This document shows, in pieces, positions 26,540 to 39,181 of a stretch of DNA of 64,000 bases (positions are counted from its first letter, which is position 1; the number at the start of each line of letters is the position of its first letter). This DNA comes from Clostridiales bacterium (GTDB lineage: Bacteria > Bacillota > Clostridia > Christensenellales > Aristaeellaceae), in assembly GCA_004555155.1 (NCBI GenBank), contig SFJH01000001.1:1-64000 (forward strand), read 5' to 3'. Below the pieces are notes generated by a model, which saw only the letters and a list, made by a program, of their open reading frames with translations, did no database searches and was not told the DNA's origin. Made by a program: the position numbers and the translations under genes.

Positions 26540-27904
26540 TCACGCGGTCGTCGCTTCCCTGGCGCTCTGGGAAAGATCCATGAACCAGGTGTATTCGCCC
26601 TTCCAGCCCAGTTTCACTGTGCCCAGCGAACCGTTTCTCTGTTTGGCGATGATGATTTCCGCGATGTTTTTTTCCTCCGTCTCAGGGTCATAATAATCCT
26701 CACGATGGATGAACATCACCACATCGGCGTCCTGCTCGATGGCGCCGGATTCGCGGATATCCGAAAGCATGGGGCGATGGTTGGATCGGCCCGCCGGCGC
26801 ACGGGAAAGCTGCTGAAGCGCGATGACCGGAACGCCCAGCTCTATGGCCAGCGCCTTCAGCGATCGGGAAATCGACGAAACCTCTTCCTGTCGGCTGCCG
26901 AACTTGCCCACGCCGGTCATCAGCGACAGATAATCGATCATGATGACGTCCAGGCCATGCTCCAGCTGGAGTCTGCGCGCCTTGGAGCGCACGCCCGAAA
27001 CCGTAATGCCCGGCGTCGCGTCCACATAGATCGACGAGGGGCCAATGCTGATCATGGCGTCGCACAGCTTCTGCCATTCATCGTCCGAAAGCTGGCCGCG
27101 GCGCACGCGCTGCATGTCCACGCGCGCTTCGGTGCACAGCATGCGCATCGCCAGCTGCTCAGCCGGCATTTCCAGCGAAAAAACCGCCGCCTTCTTTCCT
27201 GCACGAATGGCTGCGTTTTCGATAAAATTCATTCCGATACTGGTTTTGCCCATGGAGGGGCGGCCAGCCACCAGCACCAGCTCTCCGGGATGAAGCCCCG
27301 TCAGCATATCGTCCAGATCCGTATAACCTGTGGGAACGCCCTCGACCCGGCCGTTGTTCTTCACCAGCAGTTCGATCTTTTCAAAGGTCGTCAGCAGCAC
27401 CGGTTGAATCGGCTGCAGCTCCTCGCCGCCCTTGCGCATGGTGATATCATAGATCGCTTTTTCCGCTTCCTCCAGCACCGCCTGCGTTTCCTCTTCCTCC
27501 GCATAGCACGCCTGCAGAATCTTTTCGGAGGCGGCAATCAGCTTTCGCAGCGTGGACTTCTCATCCACAATCCGGATATAGGCGCGGGCATTGGCTGCGG
27601 ACGGCACCGAACGGCTCAGCTCCACCAGGTAAGCCGCTCCGCCCACCGCTTCCAGCTTTCCGCGGCGGGTCAGTTCCTCGTCCAGCGTAACGAGATCAAT
27701 CGAGCGGGAGGCCATCGCCATCGTCTGCATGGCGGAATAGACCTCGCGGTTGGCGGGGTCGTAGAAATCCTCCGGCTGAAGCGTCTCGATGGCAAGAAGC
27801 GCCGCTTCTCGGGAGCGAATCATCGCACCCAGAACGCTGCGCTCCGATTCCAGATGGTTGGGCGGCGTGCGCACGCCATCCGGCTGCGGGGTATACTGTT
27901 CCAT
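26540..27904 (-). CDS. dnaB: Replicative DNA helicase DnaB
   Basis: 454 residues. N-terminal domain from about 20 (NHLESERSVLGAMI), then RecA-like helicase: Walker A GRPSMGKTS near 210, Walker B (DVIMIDYLSLMTG) near 315, and the RSLKALAIELGVPVIALQQLSR segment. It forms the hexameric fork helicase (called DnaC in B. subtilis). It is last in DUF2232 gene-rplI-dnaB, a conserved Firmicutes order. Confidence 0.97.
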   Translation of the reverse strand: MEQYTPQPDGVRTPPNHLESERSVLGAMIRSREAALLAIETLQPEDFYDPANREVYSAMQTMAMASRSIDLVTLDEELTRRGKLEAVGGAAYLVELSRSVPSAANARAYIRIVDEKSTLRKLIAASEKILQACYAEEEETQAVLEEAEKAIYDITMRKGGEELQPIQPVLLTTFEKIELLVKNNGRVEGVPTGYTDLDDMLTGLHPGELVLVAGRPSMGKTSIGMNFIENAAIRAGKKAAVFSLEMPAEQLAMRMLCTEARVDMQRVRRGQLSDDEWQKLCDAMISIGPSSIYVDATPGITVSGVRSKARRLQLEHGLDVIMIDYLSLMTGVGKFGSRQEEVSSISRSLKALAIELGVPVIALQQLSRAPAGRSNHRPMLSDIRESGAIEQDADVVMFIHREDYYDPETEEKNIAEIIIAKQRNGSLGTVKLGWKGEYTWFMDLSQSAREATTA

Positions 27905-27928
27905 GCTTTTTCCCTTGTAATCTCAGAT

Positions 27929-28381
27929 TTACTTCGTGACGACCTTGACGTTGACGATCATCCGGGTGGAAATGCCCGCCATCAGTTTCAGCGTTACGAA
28001 GCTCTGGCCGGCGTTTTTAATGGGCTCGTCCAGCTCCAGCTTGCGCTTGTCGACTTCATAGCCGTGCTGCTCCTTGAGCGCTGCGGCGATCTGATCGTTG
28101 GTAATCGCGCCGTAGAGCTTGCCATTGTCTCCGCCGCGCACCGTCAGCTGAATGACCTTGCCCTTCAGCTCCCGGGCCTTGGTCTCCGCTTCCGCGCGCT
28201 TGACCGCTTCGCGATGCTTGTCCGCGCTCTTCGCCTTTTCGATGGAGTTCAGCGCTTCGGCAGTGGCCTCCTTCGCCAGCTTGCGGGGAATCAGATAATT
28301 GCGGGCAAAGCCGTCGGACGCCTCGATGATCTGATCCTTCTTGCCCGTTCCCTTGATATCCTGAAGCAGAATGACTTTCAT
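27929..28381 (-). CDS. rplI: 50S ribosomal protein L9
   Basis: 150 residues starting MKVILLQDIKGTGKKDQII behind AGGAGGGAAACATC. The N-terminal L9 signature is complete (DGFARNYLIPRKLAKEAT), then a long helix and a C-terminal domain, the typical two-lobe L9 that binds 23S rRNA near the L1 stalk. Located between a DUF2232 membrane protein gene and dnaB, as in other Firmicutes. Confidence 0.97.
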   Translation of the reverse strand: MKVILLQDIKGTGKKDQIIEASDGFARNYLIPRKLAKEATAEALNSIEKAKSADKHREAVKRAEAETKARELKGKVIQLTVRGGDNGKLYGAITNDQIAAALKEQHGYEVDKRKLELDEPIKNAGQSFVTLKLMAGISTRMIVNVKVVTK

Positions 28382-28399
28382 GATGTTTCCCTCCTGTGA

Positions 28400-29467
28400 T
28401 CAACGGTCGTCGCCGTCCATCATTTCCTTGATTTTATTGATCAGAGGCCGCGCAGCGCCCTTCCTGCCGAACAGCGCCGACATGCAGCCCAGAACCGACA
28501 ACAGATTGAAAATGCTGAGTCCGCCCAAAATCCGTCCAAAGATCGCCCCCATCAGCAGCAACAGCACCGTCATTGCCGTGCGCCTGCCGACTGCAGCGCC
28601 ATTCTGGCGCATGCGCCGGTTCAGCGCGGCCAGACACTGCGTGATGAACGCCACTGAGCACAGATTGCCAACGACAACCCAAGCCATTTCCGCGCCCTGA
28701 ACCCCCAGCTGGGTCAACACGCTGCTCACTGCCAACGTCAGCAGCAGGCCAAAGGTCGTATTGGAGGGCAGATACCAGTCGCTCAGTCCACGGAAGCTCT
28801 CCGGCGTCGCATCGCCCCGACGGGCCACCAGCCAGTTTCCCCACAGCACGCTCAGCATTGCGGAGACCGCCGCGCCGCTCAGCAGGTTGGACAGCAGGTT
28901 GTATTCGTAATAGAGCTGGATCTGATTGAAAAGGTCATAGTAGACCGAGACAAACGCATCCTCGGTCAGCTTTCCTTCAAAAGCAGGCGAAAACATCGCC
29001 CAAAGCTGCTGCTTTTGCTGTTCAAAGGTAGCGCGCACCTGATCCACCGCGCTGGCAACCATGTCCGATCCGAAGAACAGGGCCATCGCCGCCGTCGCCG
29101 CCGCAGCCATCAGGACTGCCGCAGCAATCGTGCGCGAAAGCTGACGGAAAAACGGCTCCCGCTTTCCAACACCCTGAATCGCCAGAATTGCAGGGCCGAG
29201 CCAGAGCAGCAGCGACGCCACGCCCATCGGAACGCCCAGCATCCACAGCGAGCTGATTGCGCCGCATGCGCCCAGAAGGGCAGCGGGAACCCCGCCCGCA
29301 TAGGCGTACAGCGCCACCATCAGCAGCATGGCCAAACTGACGCCCGGCATCGGAAGAACCACCTGCAGCGCCAACGCCGCTGGCTGGAGCAATCCGAGGA
29401 TCAGCGCAAGCGCCGAGCACACAACCACCCTTCCTCGCGGCGGTTTGAAACCCATACTCCGGTTCAA
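28400..29467 (-). CDS. DUF2232 (YybS-like) integral membrane protein
   Basis: 355 residues from a TTG start at 29465-29467 with TTGGAGG eight bases upstream; the nearest ATG (29455) is too close to a ribosome site. About eight to nine hydrophobic segments are visible (for example MLLMVALYAYAGGVPAALLGA, LLLTLAVSSVLTQLGV, AMTVLLLLMGAIFGRIL). Position before rplI and dnaB matches YybS of Bacillus. Its function is not firmly known; S-component-like membrane folds have been suggested for the family. The frame is intact. Confidence 0.8.
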   Translation of the reverse strand: MNRSMGFKPPRGRVVVCSALALILGLLQPAALALQVVLPMPGVSLAMLLMVALYAYAGGVPAALLGACGAISSLWMLGVPMGVASLLLWLGPAILAIQGVGKREPFFRQLSRTIAAAVLMAAAATAAMALFFGSDMVASAVDQVRATFEQQKQQLWAMFSPAFEGKLTEDAFVSVYYDLFNQIQLYYEYNLLSNLLSGAAVSAMLSVLWGNWLVARRGDATPESFRGLSDWYLPSNTTFGLLLTLAVSSVLTQLGVQGAEMAWVVVGNLCSVAFITQCLAALNRRMRQNGAAVGRRTAMTVLLLLMGAIFGRILGGLSIFNLLSVLGCMSALFGRKGAARPLINKIKEMMDGDDR

Positions 29468-29500
29468 CGTGTTTTCCTCCAACTGGCAATATCTCAATTT

Positions 29501-29529
29501 ATTATAACACAGTCCAATGCGGAGTTCAA
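29501..29529 (-). promoter_or_regulatory. Sigma-A promoter of the DUF2232-rplI-dnaB operon
   Basis: On the minus strand TTGAAC (29524-29529), 17 nt, TATAAT (29501-29506). Confidence 0.8.
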
Positions 29530-29531
29530 GA

Positions 29532-29560
29532 TTGATTTTGACTGCAAATAAGTGTATAAT
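29532..29560 (+). promoter_or_regulatory. Sigma-A promoter of the GDPD gene
   Basis: TTGATT (29532-29537), 17 nt, TATAAT (29555-29560). It is divergent from, and within two bases of, the minus-strand promoter of the dnaB operon, so the two polymerases would compete. Confidence 0.78.
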
Positions 29561-29587
29561 AATTGGATAGAGAAGGGAAGTGGGCCA

Positions 29588-31423
29588 ATGCGGAGCAATG
29601 CCAGACGCGCGTATGCGCTGCTGCGACGATCCTGGAAGACGCTGATCCTTTTCGAACTGCTCTTCCGTTTTTTCTCCACCTATCTGGTATTTCCCGCATG
29701 CAGATGGCTGTTCAACAGCTGCCTGCGCATCACCGGGTTCAACTGTCTGACCGCGGACAATCTGCTCCGGATTCTCTCCAACCCCGTGATGATCGCCTGC
29801 TTTGCCGTCATTCTGCTGCTGTTTTCGCTCTGCACGATCATCGAGATTTCCTGTTTGATCACCTGCCTTCATTCCTCTGAAGTGGATTCCACGCTGGGGA
29901 TTTTCCAGCTGATCTTTGAGGGACTGCGCGATTCCATCCGGCTGCTGCATCCACAGAATCTTCCGCTGCTGCTGGTCACAGCGCTGCTGATTCCCATCAC
30001 GCAGCTGCCCACCAGCACCAGTCCGCTGCGCCTGATCAATCTGCCATGGAAGTCGCTGGCAGATTACGCCCTGCAGTTTCCCTATATTCTCCTCATCATC
30101 GCCTACCTGGCCGGCGGGCTGCTGTTCTTCGCCTGCGCGATGTGCATCTATCATTGCTATGTGCTGGAAGATCTTTCCGCCTCAAAGGCCCTTTCCGGCG
30201 CAGTGCGGCTGAACCGCGGGCGCAGGATCTCCCGGTTGATTCGCCTTGCCACGCTGATGGCCATCACCTGCACGGTGGTCTTTGGCGGCTCCGCACTGAT
30301 CCTGCGCGGATTGGGTCGGCTGATTCCCTGCTTCACCGATGACCTGAACCTGCAGTACAGGATTCGCCTGCCCTTCGACGCCCTTTTCAGCTTCATCAAG
30401 AGCAGCGTACCGCCGATGATCAGCTATGCCTGCATCAGCGCCGTCTACTATGAAGGCAAGCGGGCGCTGAAAGAACCGCTGCCCGGCCAGGCGCTGCCCT
30501 ATCGAAAGAACGCCGCGCATTTCAACGCGATCGTCTTCTACATCGCCATCACCGTCGCCGCGCTGTGCGTACTGCTTTACGATACCGTGCTGCGCCCGGC
30601 GCTGGTACGCTTTGACGCGCTGGAATACGTCATGGACAGCCCGACGCTGGTCATCGCCCATCGCGGCTATTTCACCGATTCGGACGAGAACACGCTGTCC
30701 GCCTTTCAATCGGCCATCGAACTGGGCGTCGACTATGTGGAGCTGGACGTCCAGCAGACGGCGGACGGGGTCGTCATCGTCAACCACGACAGCACCTTCC
30801 GCCGCGTCTTTGGCAGCAGCCGGAAGGTGTGGGAAGCGACCTACGATGAAGTTCGCGCGCTCTCCGCGCCCAATTCCGGTGAATGTCCGCCGACCCTCTA
30901 CGAGGTGCTGACCCTCTGCGATCCTCAAGCCAACCTGCTCATCGAATTGAAGAGCAACGGTCACAATCCGAATCTGGCTCAGGCGGTCTATGACATTCTC
31001 GAGGAATACCAGTGCCTGGATCGCTGCATCATCCAGTCGACCTCCTATCGCATGTTGAGCGACTTCAAGGCTCTCGCGCCCGACGTTCGCTGCGGCTATA
31101 TCCTGTCCTTCGCGCTGGGGCAGTACGCCTCGCTGCCTGCCGCGGATTTCTTCAGCATCGACGCAAGCTTTATCAGCGAAGACGTGGTCACGGCCATTCA
31201 TCGCACGGGCAAGGATCTCTACGCCTGGACGGTGAATGACGAAGCGCTCATGCGAAAGATGCAGTCGCTGGGCGTGGACGGCATCATCACCGACGACGCG
31301 CCGCTGGCGAAGGCGACGCTGCTGAGCCTGAACAGCAGCCCCCTTGACGAGCTGATCACCGGCCAGCTGGAGGAAGCGCTCTCCTCGCCAGAAGGCGAGG
31401 CGGAGAACCCTTCTGAACCTTAA
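29588..31423 (+). CDS. Membrane-domain glycerophosphodiester phosphodiesterase
   Basis: 611 residues from MRSNARRAYALLRRSWK behind AGAAGGGAAG. The first 340 residues are a multi-helix membrane domain (about six to eight segments). A C-terminal GDPD TIM barrel begins at about 355: IAHRGYFTDSDENTLSAF (catalytic His-Arg and Glu), YVELDVQQTADGVVIVNHD (Glu, Asp, His) and LIELK. It hydrolyses glycerophosphodiesters, probably recycling lipid or lipoteichoic acid head groups at the membrane. Similar two-domain proteins are common in Firmicutes. Confidence 0.92.
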   Translation: MRSNARRAYALLRRSWKTLILFELLFRFFSTYLVFPACRWLFNSCLRITGFNCLTADNLLRILSNPVMIACFAVILLLFSLCTIIEISCLITCLHSSEVDSTLGIFQLIFEGLRDSIRLLHPQNLPLLLVTALLIPITQLPTSTSPLRLINLPWKSLADYALQFPYILLIIAYLAGGLLFFACAMCIYHCYVLEDLSASKALSGAVRLNRGRRISRLIRLATLMAITCTVVFGGSALILRGLGRLIPCFTDDLNLQYRIRLPFDALFSFIKSSVPPMISYACISAVYYEGKRALKEPLPGQALPYRKNAAHFNAIVFYIAITVAALCVLLYDTVLRPALVRFDALEYVMDSPTLVIAHRGYFTDSDENTLSAFQSAIELGVDYVELDVQQTADGVVIVNHDSTFRRVFGSSRKVWEATYDEVRALSAPNSGECPPTLYEVLTLCDPQANLLIELKSNGHNPNLAQAVYDILEEYQCLDRCIIQSTSYRMLSDFKALAPDVRCGYILSFALGQYASLPAADFFSIDASFISEDVVTAIHRTGKDLYAWTVNDEALMRKMQSLGVDGIITDDAPLAKATLLSLNSSPLDELITGQLEEALSSPEGEAENPSEP

Positions 31424-31443
31424 ACGCTCCTTTCTGCAAAAGC

Positions 31444-31470
31444 GCTCCCGCAGCCCTTGGCTGCGGGAGC
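31444..31470. terminator. Bidirectional terminator between GDPD and L,D-transpeptidase genes
   Basis: GCTCCCGCAGCC (31444-31455) pairs with GGCTGCGGGAGC (31459-31470). The minus strand continues GCTTTTGC and the plus strand TTCATT; it lies between convergent genes. Confidence 0.85.
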
Positions 31471-31475
31471 TTCAT

Positions 31476-33521
31476 TCAATAGACGATCACCTTGGTGTTT
31501 CTCGGGCAGTTGTTGTAAATCCACTTCGCGTCCTCTACGCTCAGACGAACGCAGCCGTGGGAGGCCTTTCTTCCGAGATTGTTGACCGAACTCTGGGTCA
31601 CCGGGCCATCCTTCTGATTGTACAGCACGGAATGGAACAGGATATCGCCCTGGATATAGTAGGCGTACTGTGCCCAGCAATCATATTTCTTGAAATAGTG
31701 CCAGCGCGCGCCGGGGCCGGTGCCGTTTTCAAAGGCGCCCTTGGGCGTCGGCGTCGCATCCTTGCCGGTGGAGCACTTCATGGTGCGCACGAGCACGGTG
31801 TACTCGCCCCTGTCGTCCAGCCCATAGGCGTACACGCGCTGATCGGCCGTGCTGACCTTCAGCACATACGGCTTGAGCGCCTTCTTTGCATCCTCGGAGA
31901 ACAGCAGTTTCAGTGTGTCTGACCCGGCCACGCCGGACTGTTCCAGACCGTTGCGCTTCTGGAAAGCGCGCACCGCGCTCTCCGTGCCGTTTCCATAGTC
32001 CCCGTCCAGAACGCCATAATAGTATTCGAGGCAGTTCAGCCTGCGCTGAAGGCGCACGACGTCGATGCCGGACGCGCCGCTCTGCATGGCGCTCGGGACA
32101 GCCGGGAAATCCTCGTCATAGAAATCGTCCAGCAGAATCGGATCGGCAACGCCGTTGACCTCAACCGTCAGCAGCGAAGAGATGTCCTCTCCCGTCGCTT
32201 CCAACCGGCTCATGACCTCTGCATCCTCGCGAATCCCGATCTCTTCAAGATCACGCATATACTGCTGGAGTGCCCTGACTCCGGACGTGGTTGCCGCGCC
32301 GTAATCGCCATCCACCGAGCCATTCATGAAGCCCAGTATGCGAAGCCGAAGCTGGAGCTTCTTGACCGCATCGCCGGATGAGCCCTCCGCCAGCATCGGA
32401 TTGGCAGGCTCCTTCGCGCGCTCGGAAAAGAGCAGCTCCTGCAGTGCAACGTCCGCGACTCCGTTGAGCTCCATATCATTGTAATACTGGAAGATGCGAA
32501 CTGCACGCGCAGTGCTGCCTCCATAGATCCCATCGGCTGCATCCGCAAGGTAGCCGAGTCCGGACAGCCTGCGCTGCAGTCTCAGCACGGCGTTTCCGGT
32601 ATCCCCGATGGACAGCCGGCCGCGCGTCACCTTGAAGTCGCCGCTTTGCAGATAGGCCTGGAGCATCGCGTCCGCCACGCCGTCCACCGGAGTGGCAGGC
32701 GTTGGGCCGGGCTCTGCCGTCGCTTCAGGTTCCGCCGACGCGTCCGGCGCAATCGTCGCATCTGCCGGCGCATCAAGCGGCGCGGAGGAATCCGCGGCGG
32801 CCGTCGGAGAAGGCTCCGGCGTTGCTGTTGGCGCGACGGTGGGCCGCGCATCGATTACATCCTGCTCCAGCTCCCGCACATATGCTTCCAGCTGCTCAAC
32901 CGCCGCCTTCGTCTTCGCACCAAAGTAGCCGTCCGCCACATCGTCCAGATACCCAAGCTGAATCAGCTTTTCCTGAAGCTTCTGCGTCGCAGAGCCGTTC
33001 ACGCCCTCGGACAGTTCAGGATAATAGGGAATCGTGACCGTCAGATCCGTCAGCAGCAGCGCATCGTTCGCCCAGACCGGGAGGGGTTCCCCCGTCGCCG
33101 CGCCCGCGCTCTTCCGGCTGCGCTCAACTGCGGACGCAATCGCCTGCGCCATCGCCTCCGTGTCGATCGCAACGCCGACGATCGCCTGATCCACGGTCTC
33201 CTCGAGCCAGGCCTCCAGCGCATCCTCATCCGCCTCCGCAAGCTCTGCGGGAACCAGAAAGCCAAAGGCCGCGCACATCGTCAAACCGCTTCCGTTGATC
33301 CGTTCCACGGAAAAGCGTCGCGCCCGTCTGTCATCCTCCTCAGCAACCGAATGGTCATATTGAATCGTCGTCGATTTCGGCGCGTAGGAATCATCCATCA
33401 GCTTTCGTATATCCGCCTGCCAGTCCTCCTCCACCTGCACCTCTGCAGTCGACATCGCGACCAGAGATCCCAGGAGCGTGACTGCCAGCACGAGCAGCAG
33501 TATCATCGAAACCTTTCTCAT
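31476..33521 (-). CDS. L,D-transpeptidase with four peptidoglycan-binding repeats
   Basis: 681 residues with an N-terminal signal peptide (MRKVSMILLLVLAVTLLGS) and no lipobox. The order is: a domain of unknown type (30-170), PG_binding_1 repeat near 180-220, an Ala/Pro/Thr linker (about 225-285), then three more PG_binding_1 repeats (near 295, 380 and 480, each with a DGxYG or DGDYG turn). A C-terminal YkuD domain carries the catalytic SHGC motif with H655 and C657. It would form 3-3 cross-links in peptidoglycan or anchor proteins on the wall. Ribosome site CCGGAGGGCGG precedes the ATG. Four wall-binding repeats are more than most YkuD enzymes have. Confidence 0.92.
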   Translation of the reverse strand: MRKVSMILLLVLAVTLLGSLVAMSTAEVQVEEDWQADIRKLMDDSYAPKSTTIQYDHSVAEEDDRRARRFSVERINGSGLTMCAAFGFLVPAELAEADEDALEAWLEETVDQAIVGVAIDTEAMAQAIASAVERSRKSAGAATGEPLPVWANDALLLTDLTVTIPYYPELSEGVNGSATQKLQEKLIQLGYLDDVADGYFGAKTKAAVEQLEAYVRELEQDVIDARPTVAPTATPEPSPTAAADSSAPLDAPADATIAPDASAEPEATAEPGPTPATPVDGVADAMLQAYLQSGDFKVTRGRLSIGDTGNAVLRLQRRLSGLGYLADAADGIYGGSTARAVRIFQYYNDMELNGVADVALQELLFSERAKEPANPMLAEGSSGDAVKKLQLRLRILGFMNGSVDGDYGAATTSGVRALQQYMRDLEEIGIREDAEVMSRLEATGEDISSLLTVEVNGVADPILLDDFYDEDFPAVPSAMQSGASGIDVVRLQRRLNCLEYYYGVLDGDYGNGTESAVRAFQKRNGLEQSGVAGSDTLKLLFSEDAKKALKPYVLKVSTADQRVYAYGLDDRGEYTVLVRTMKCSTGKDATPTPKGAFENGTGPGARWHYFKKYDCWAQYAYYIQGDILFHSVLYNQKDGPVTQSSVNNLGRKASHGCVRLSVEDAKWIYNNCPRNTKVIVY

Positions 33522-33679
33522 CGTCCGCCCTCCGGTTCACAATTTGGGTTGCATTTTATAGACGCACCGGAAGCCGCATTTGTTGCAGTATTTCGACACG
33601 ATTCGATGGAAAATTTCGGCATCAGCCCCGCTTCGCCGTCCCCTGCGCCGACCCGCGCACCCCTCTCCCGTTCTTGCGC

Positions 33680-33714
33680 AAAAAAACAGCCCGCTGCCAA
33701 AGCAGCAAGGCTGT
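33680..33714 (-). terminator. Terminator of the ATP synthase operon
   Basis: On the minus strand ACAGCC-TTGCTGC pairs with GCAGC-GGGCTGT (33686-33714), followed by seven T residues. It begins 23 nt after the atpC stop. Confidence 0.92.
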
Positions 33715-33736
33715 CTGTGAATCCGGATATGAGGTT

Positions 33737-34006
33737 TCAGGCGCGTGATTCCCGCCAGTCAAACGAGTTCGTCAGAATGCGCACATCATCCTGTGCTACA
33801 TAGATCATGCCGCCGGAGACGTCGGCTTCCCGGGCCGCGCCGTCAACGGTGACCTTTGCGCGCCCTGTGCCCAGAGAAGCTGCATAATCGATGTGCTTTG
33901 GAAGAATGCACACATCGCCGCCCGTCGTGCGCACCAGCACGCGATCGGCAGGCCCGTCAAAGAGCTTGCCCTCCGGGGTCACGATGGTTAGATGAAGCTG
34001 CGCCAT
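33737..34006 (-). CDS. atpC: ATP synthase epsilon subunit, short form
   Basis: 89 residues, against 130-140 in most bacteria. The N-terminal beta-sandwich is complete (LHLTIVTPEGKLFDGPADRVLVRTTGGDVCILPKHIDYAAS), but the C-terminal two-helix domain, which inhibits ATP hydrolysis in other species, is missing. The stop is followed at once by the operon terminator and no frameshifted remnant is seen, so this looks natural rather than broken. Some bacteria, such as Chlorobium, also have an epsilon of this size. It lies 3 nt after atpD. Confidence 0.93.
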   Translation of the reverse strand: MAQLHLTIVTPEGKLFDGPADRVLVRTTGGDVCILPKHIDYAASLGTGRAKVTVDGAAREADVSGGMIYVAQDDVRILTNSFDWRESRA

Positions 34007-34009
34007 GCG

Positions 34010-35410
<1,401 letters not shown>

Positions 35411-35425
35411 TTATCTCCTATCCAA

Positions 35426-36265
35426 TCAATGCTCCGATCCGGCGACGATCTCGGTGATCTCCTGCGTGATGGAGCCCTGACGCGCGCGATTGTAGCGCAG
35501 CGAAAGATCCTCGATCATCTCTCCAGCATTCTTCGTAGCGGAATCCATGGCAACCCTGCGCGCCGCCTGTTCGCTGGCGACGGAATCGCAGGCCGCCGCA
35601 TAGATCGCGCCCGCCAGATATTCCGGCAGGAAGCGGTTCAGCAGCGCGTCCACGCCGGGTTCAAAGATCATCTGACGTCCCATGCGCTCGCTCTCCCCGT
35701 GTTCCACCGGAAGAAGCCGCGCAACCCTCGGCTTTTGCGTCAGCACAGAGACAAACGTGGTGTATACCAGGCAAACCTCGTCGTACTCCCCTGCCTTGAA
35801 TCCGCGCATCAGCTCGCGAGCCACGGGCTCGCACTGCTTTGCCGTCAGCCCATCCACCTTCTGGATGTCGCTGTCGATCAGCCTGCAGTCGCCGCGGACA
35901 TAGCGCTCCTTCGCTTTGCGTCCGATGGGTAATACACAGGTCTCCACATCGAACAGCTCCCCGGCTGCCTTGAAGACGTTGGCGTTGTAGCTGCCCGCGA
36001 GACCGCGGTCGCCTGCGATCACAACGACACAGCGGCGCTTGACCTCGCGCGGCGTCAGAAAGGCCGACACGCTGCCCGTATTGTGCGCGGCAATTTCAGA
36101 AATCACCCGCCGCGCTGTTTCCAGATAGGGCCGGCTGTCCTCCATCCTGCGGCGCGCGCCTCTGAGCTTGGAAGACGCCACCAGCTGCATCGCCTTCGTA
36201 ATCTGCATCGTGTTTTCCACGCTGCGGATGCGAAGCTTGATGTCCTTCATCGATGCTCCGGCCAT
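35426..36265 (-). CDS. atpG: ATP synthase gamma subunit
   Basis: 279 residues from MAGASMKDIKLRIRSVENTMQITKAM, with GGGAGGA nine bases before the ATG. Long N- and C-terminal helices form the central rotor shaft, with a Rossmann-like middle (CVVVIAGDRGLAGSYNANVFK). The C-terminus has the conserved RYNRARQGSITQEITEIV. It couples the c-ring to the catalytic head. Confidence 0.97.
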   Translation of the reverse strand: MAGASMKDIKLRIRSVENTMQITKAMQLVASSKLRGARRRMEDSRPYLETARRVISEIAAHNTGSVSAFLTPREVKRRCVVVIAGDRGLAGSYNANVFKAAGELFDVETCVLPIGRKAKERYVRGDCRLIDSDIQKVDGLTAKQCEPVARELMRGFKAGEYDEVCLVYTTFVSVLTQKPRVARLLPVEHGESERMGRQMIFEPGVDALLNRFLPEYLAGAIYAAACDSVASEQAARRVAMDSATKNAGEMIEDLSLRYNRARQGSITQEITEIVAGSEH

Positions 36266-36269
36266 TCAA

Positions 36270-38346
<2,077 letters not shown>

Positions 38347-38350
<4 letters not shown>

Positions 38351-38853
38351 TTCGCATCACCCGCATTCCGAATGAAATCGTCGACCAGCGCCTGATAATC
38401 CCTGTCGTTGATCTCGCGTCCGACCATCTTCTCTGCGATATCCACCGCCATGCCGGACAGCTCGCCCTGCAGTTCGACGAACGCCTTGCGCTTCTCCTGC
38501 TCGATCTCGCTCTGCGCCTTCTGTTTCATGCGCGCCGCCTGCGAATTGGCCTCGCTGACGATGGCGTCGCTCTTGCGCCTTGCGGAATCCATGGCCGTGC
38601 GCACAATGCCGTCGGCCTCCGCGCGCGCGCCGGACATTTTCCGGGTGTACTCCGCCTTGAGCGCCTCGGCGTCGCTGCGATCCTTGTCCGCCGCGCCGTA
38701 GATATCGTCAATCTCCTTCTGGCGGGCTTCCAGCACCGACATCACCGGCTTGAACAGAAACTTCTTGATCAGCGCGCACAGAATCAGCAGGTTGCAGATC
38801 GAAAAGACAATCGTCCACGGCGTGATCGAAATAAACTCCTGTACCGTGTTCAC
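38347..38853 (-). CDS. atpF: ATP synthase b subunit
   Basis: 168 residues: one N-terminal membrane helix (WTIVFSICNLLILCALIKKFLF) followed by a long charged coiled coil rich in Ala, Lys and Glu. It forms the peripheral stalk. Only one b gene is present, so a homodimer is expected. Confidence 0.96.
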
Positions 38854-38878
38854 GTTTCTTCCTCCCCTGCGCGCCCGA

Positions 38879-39181
<303 letters not shown>

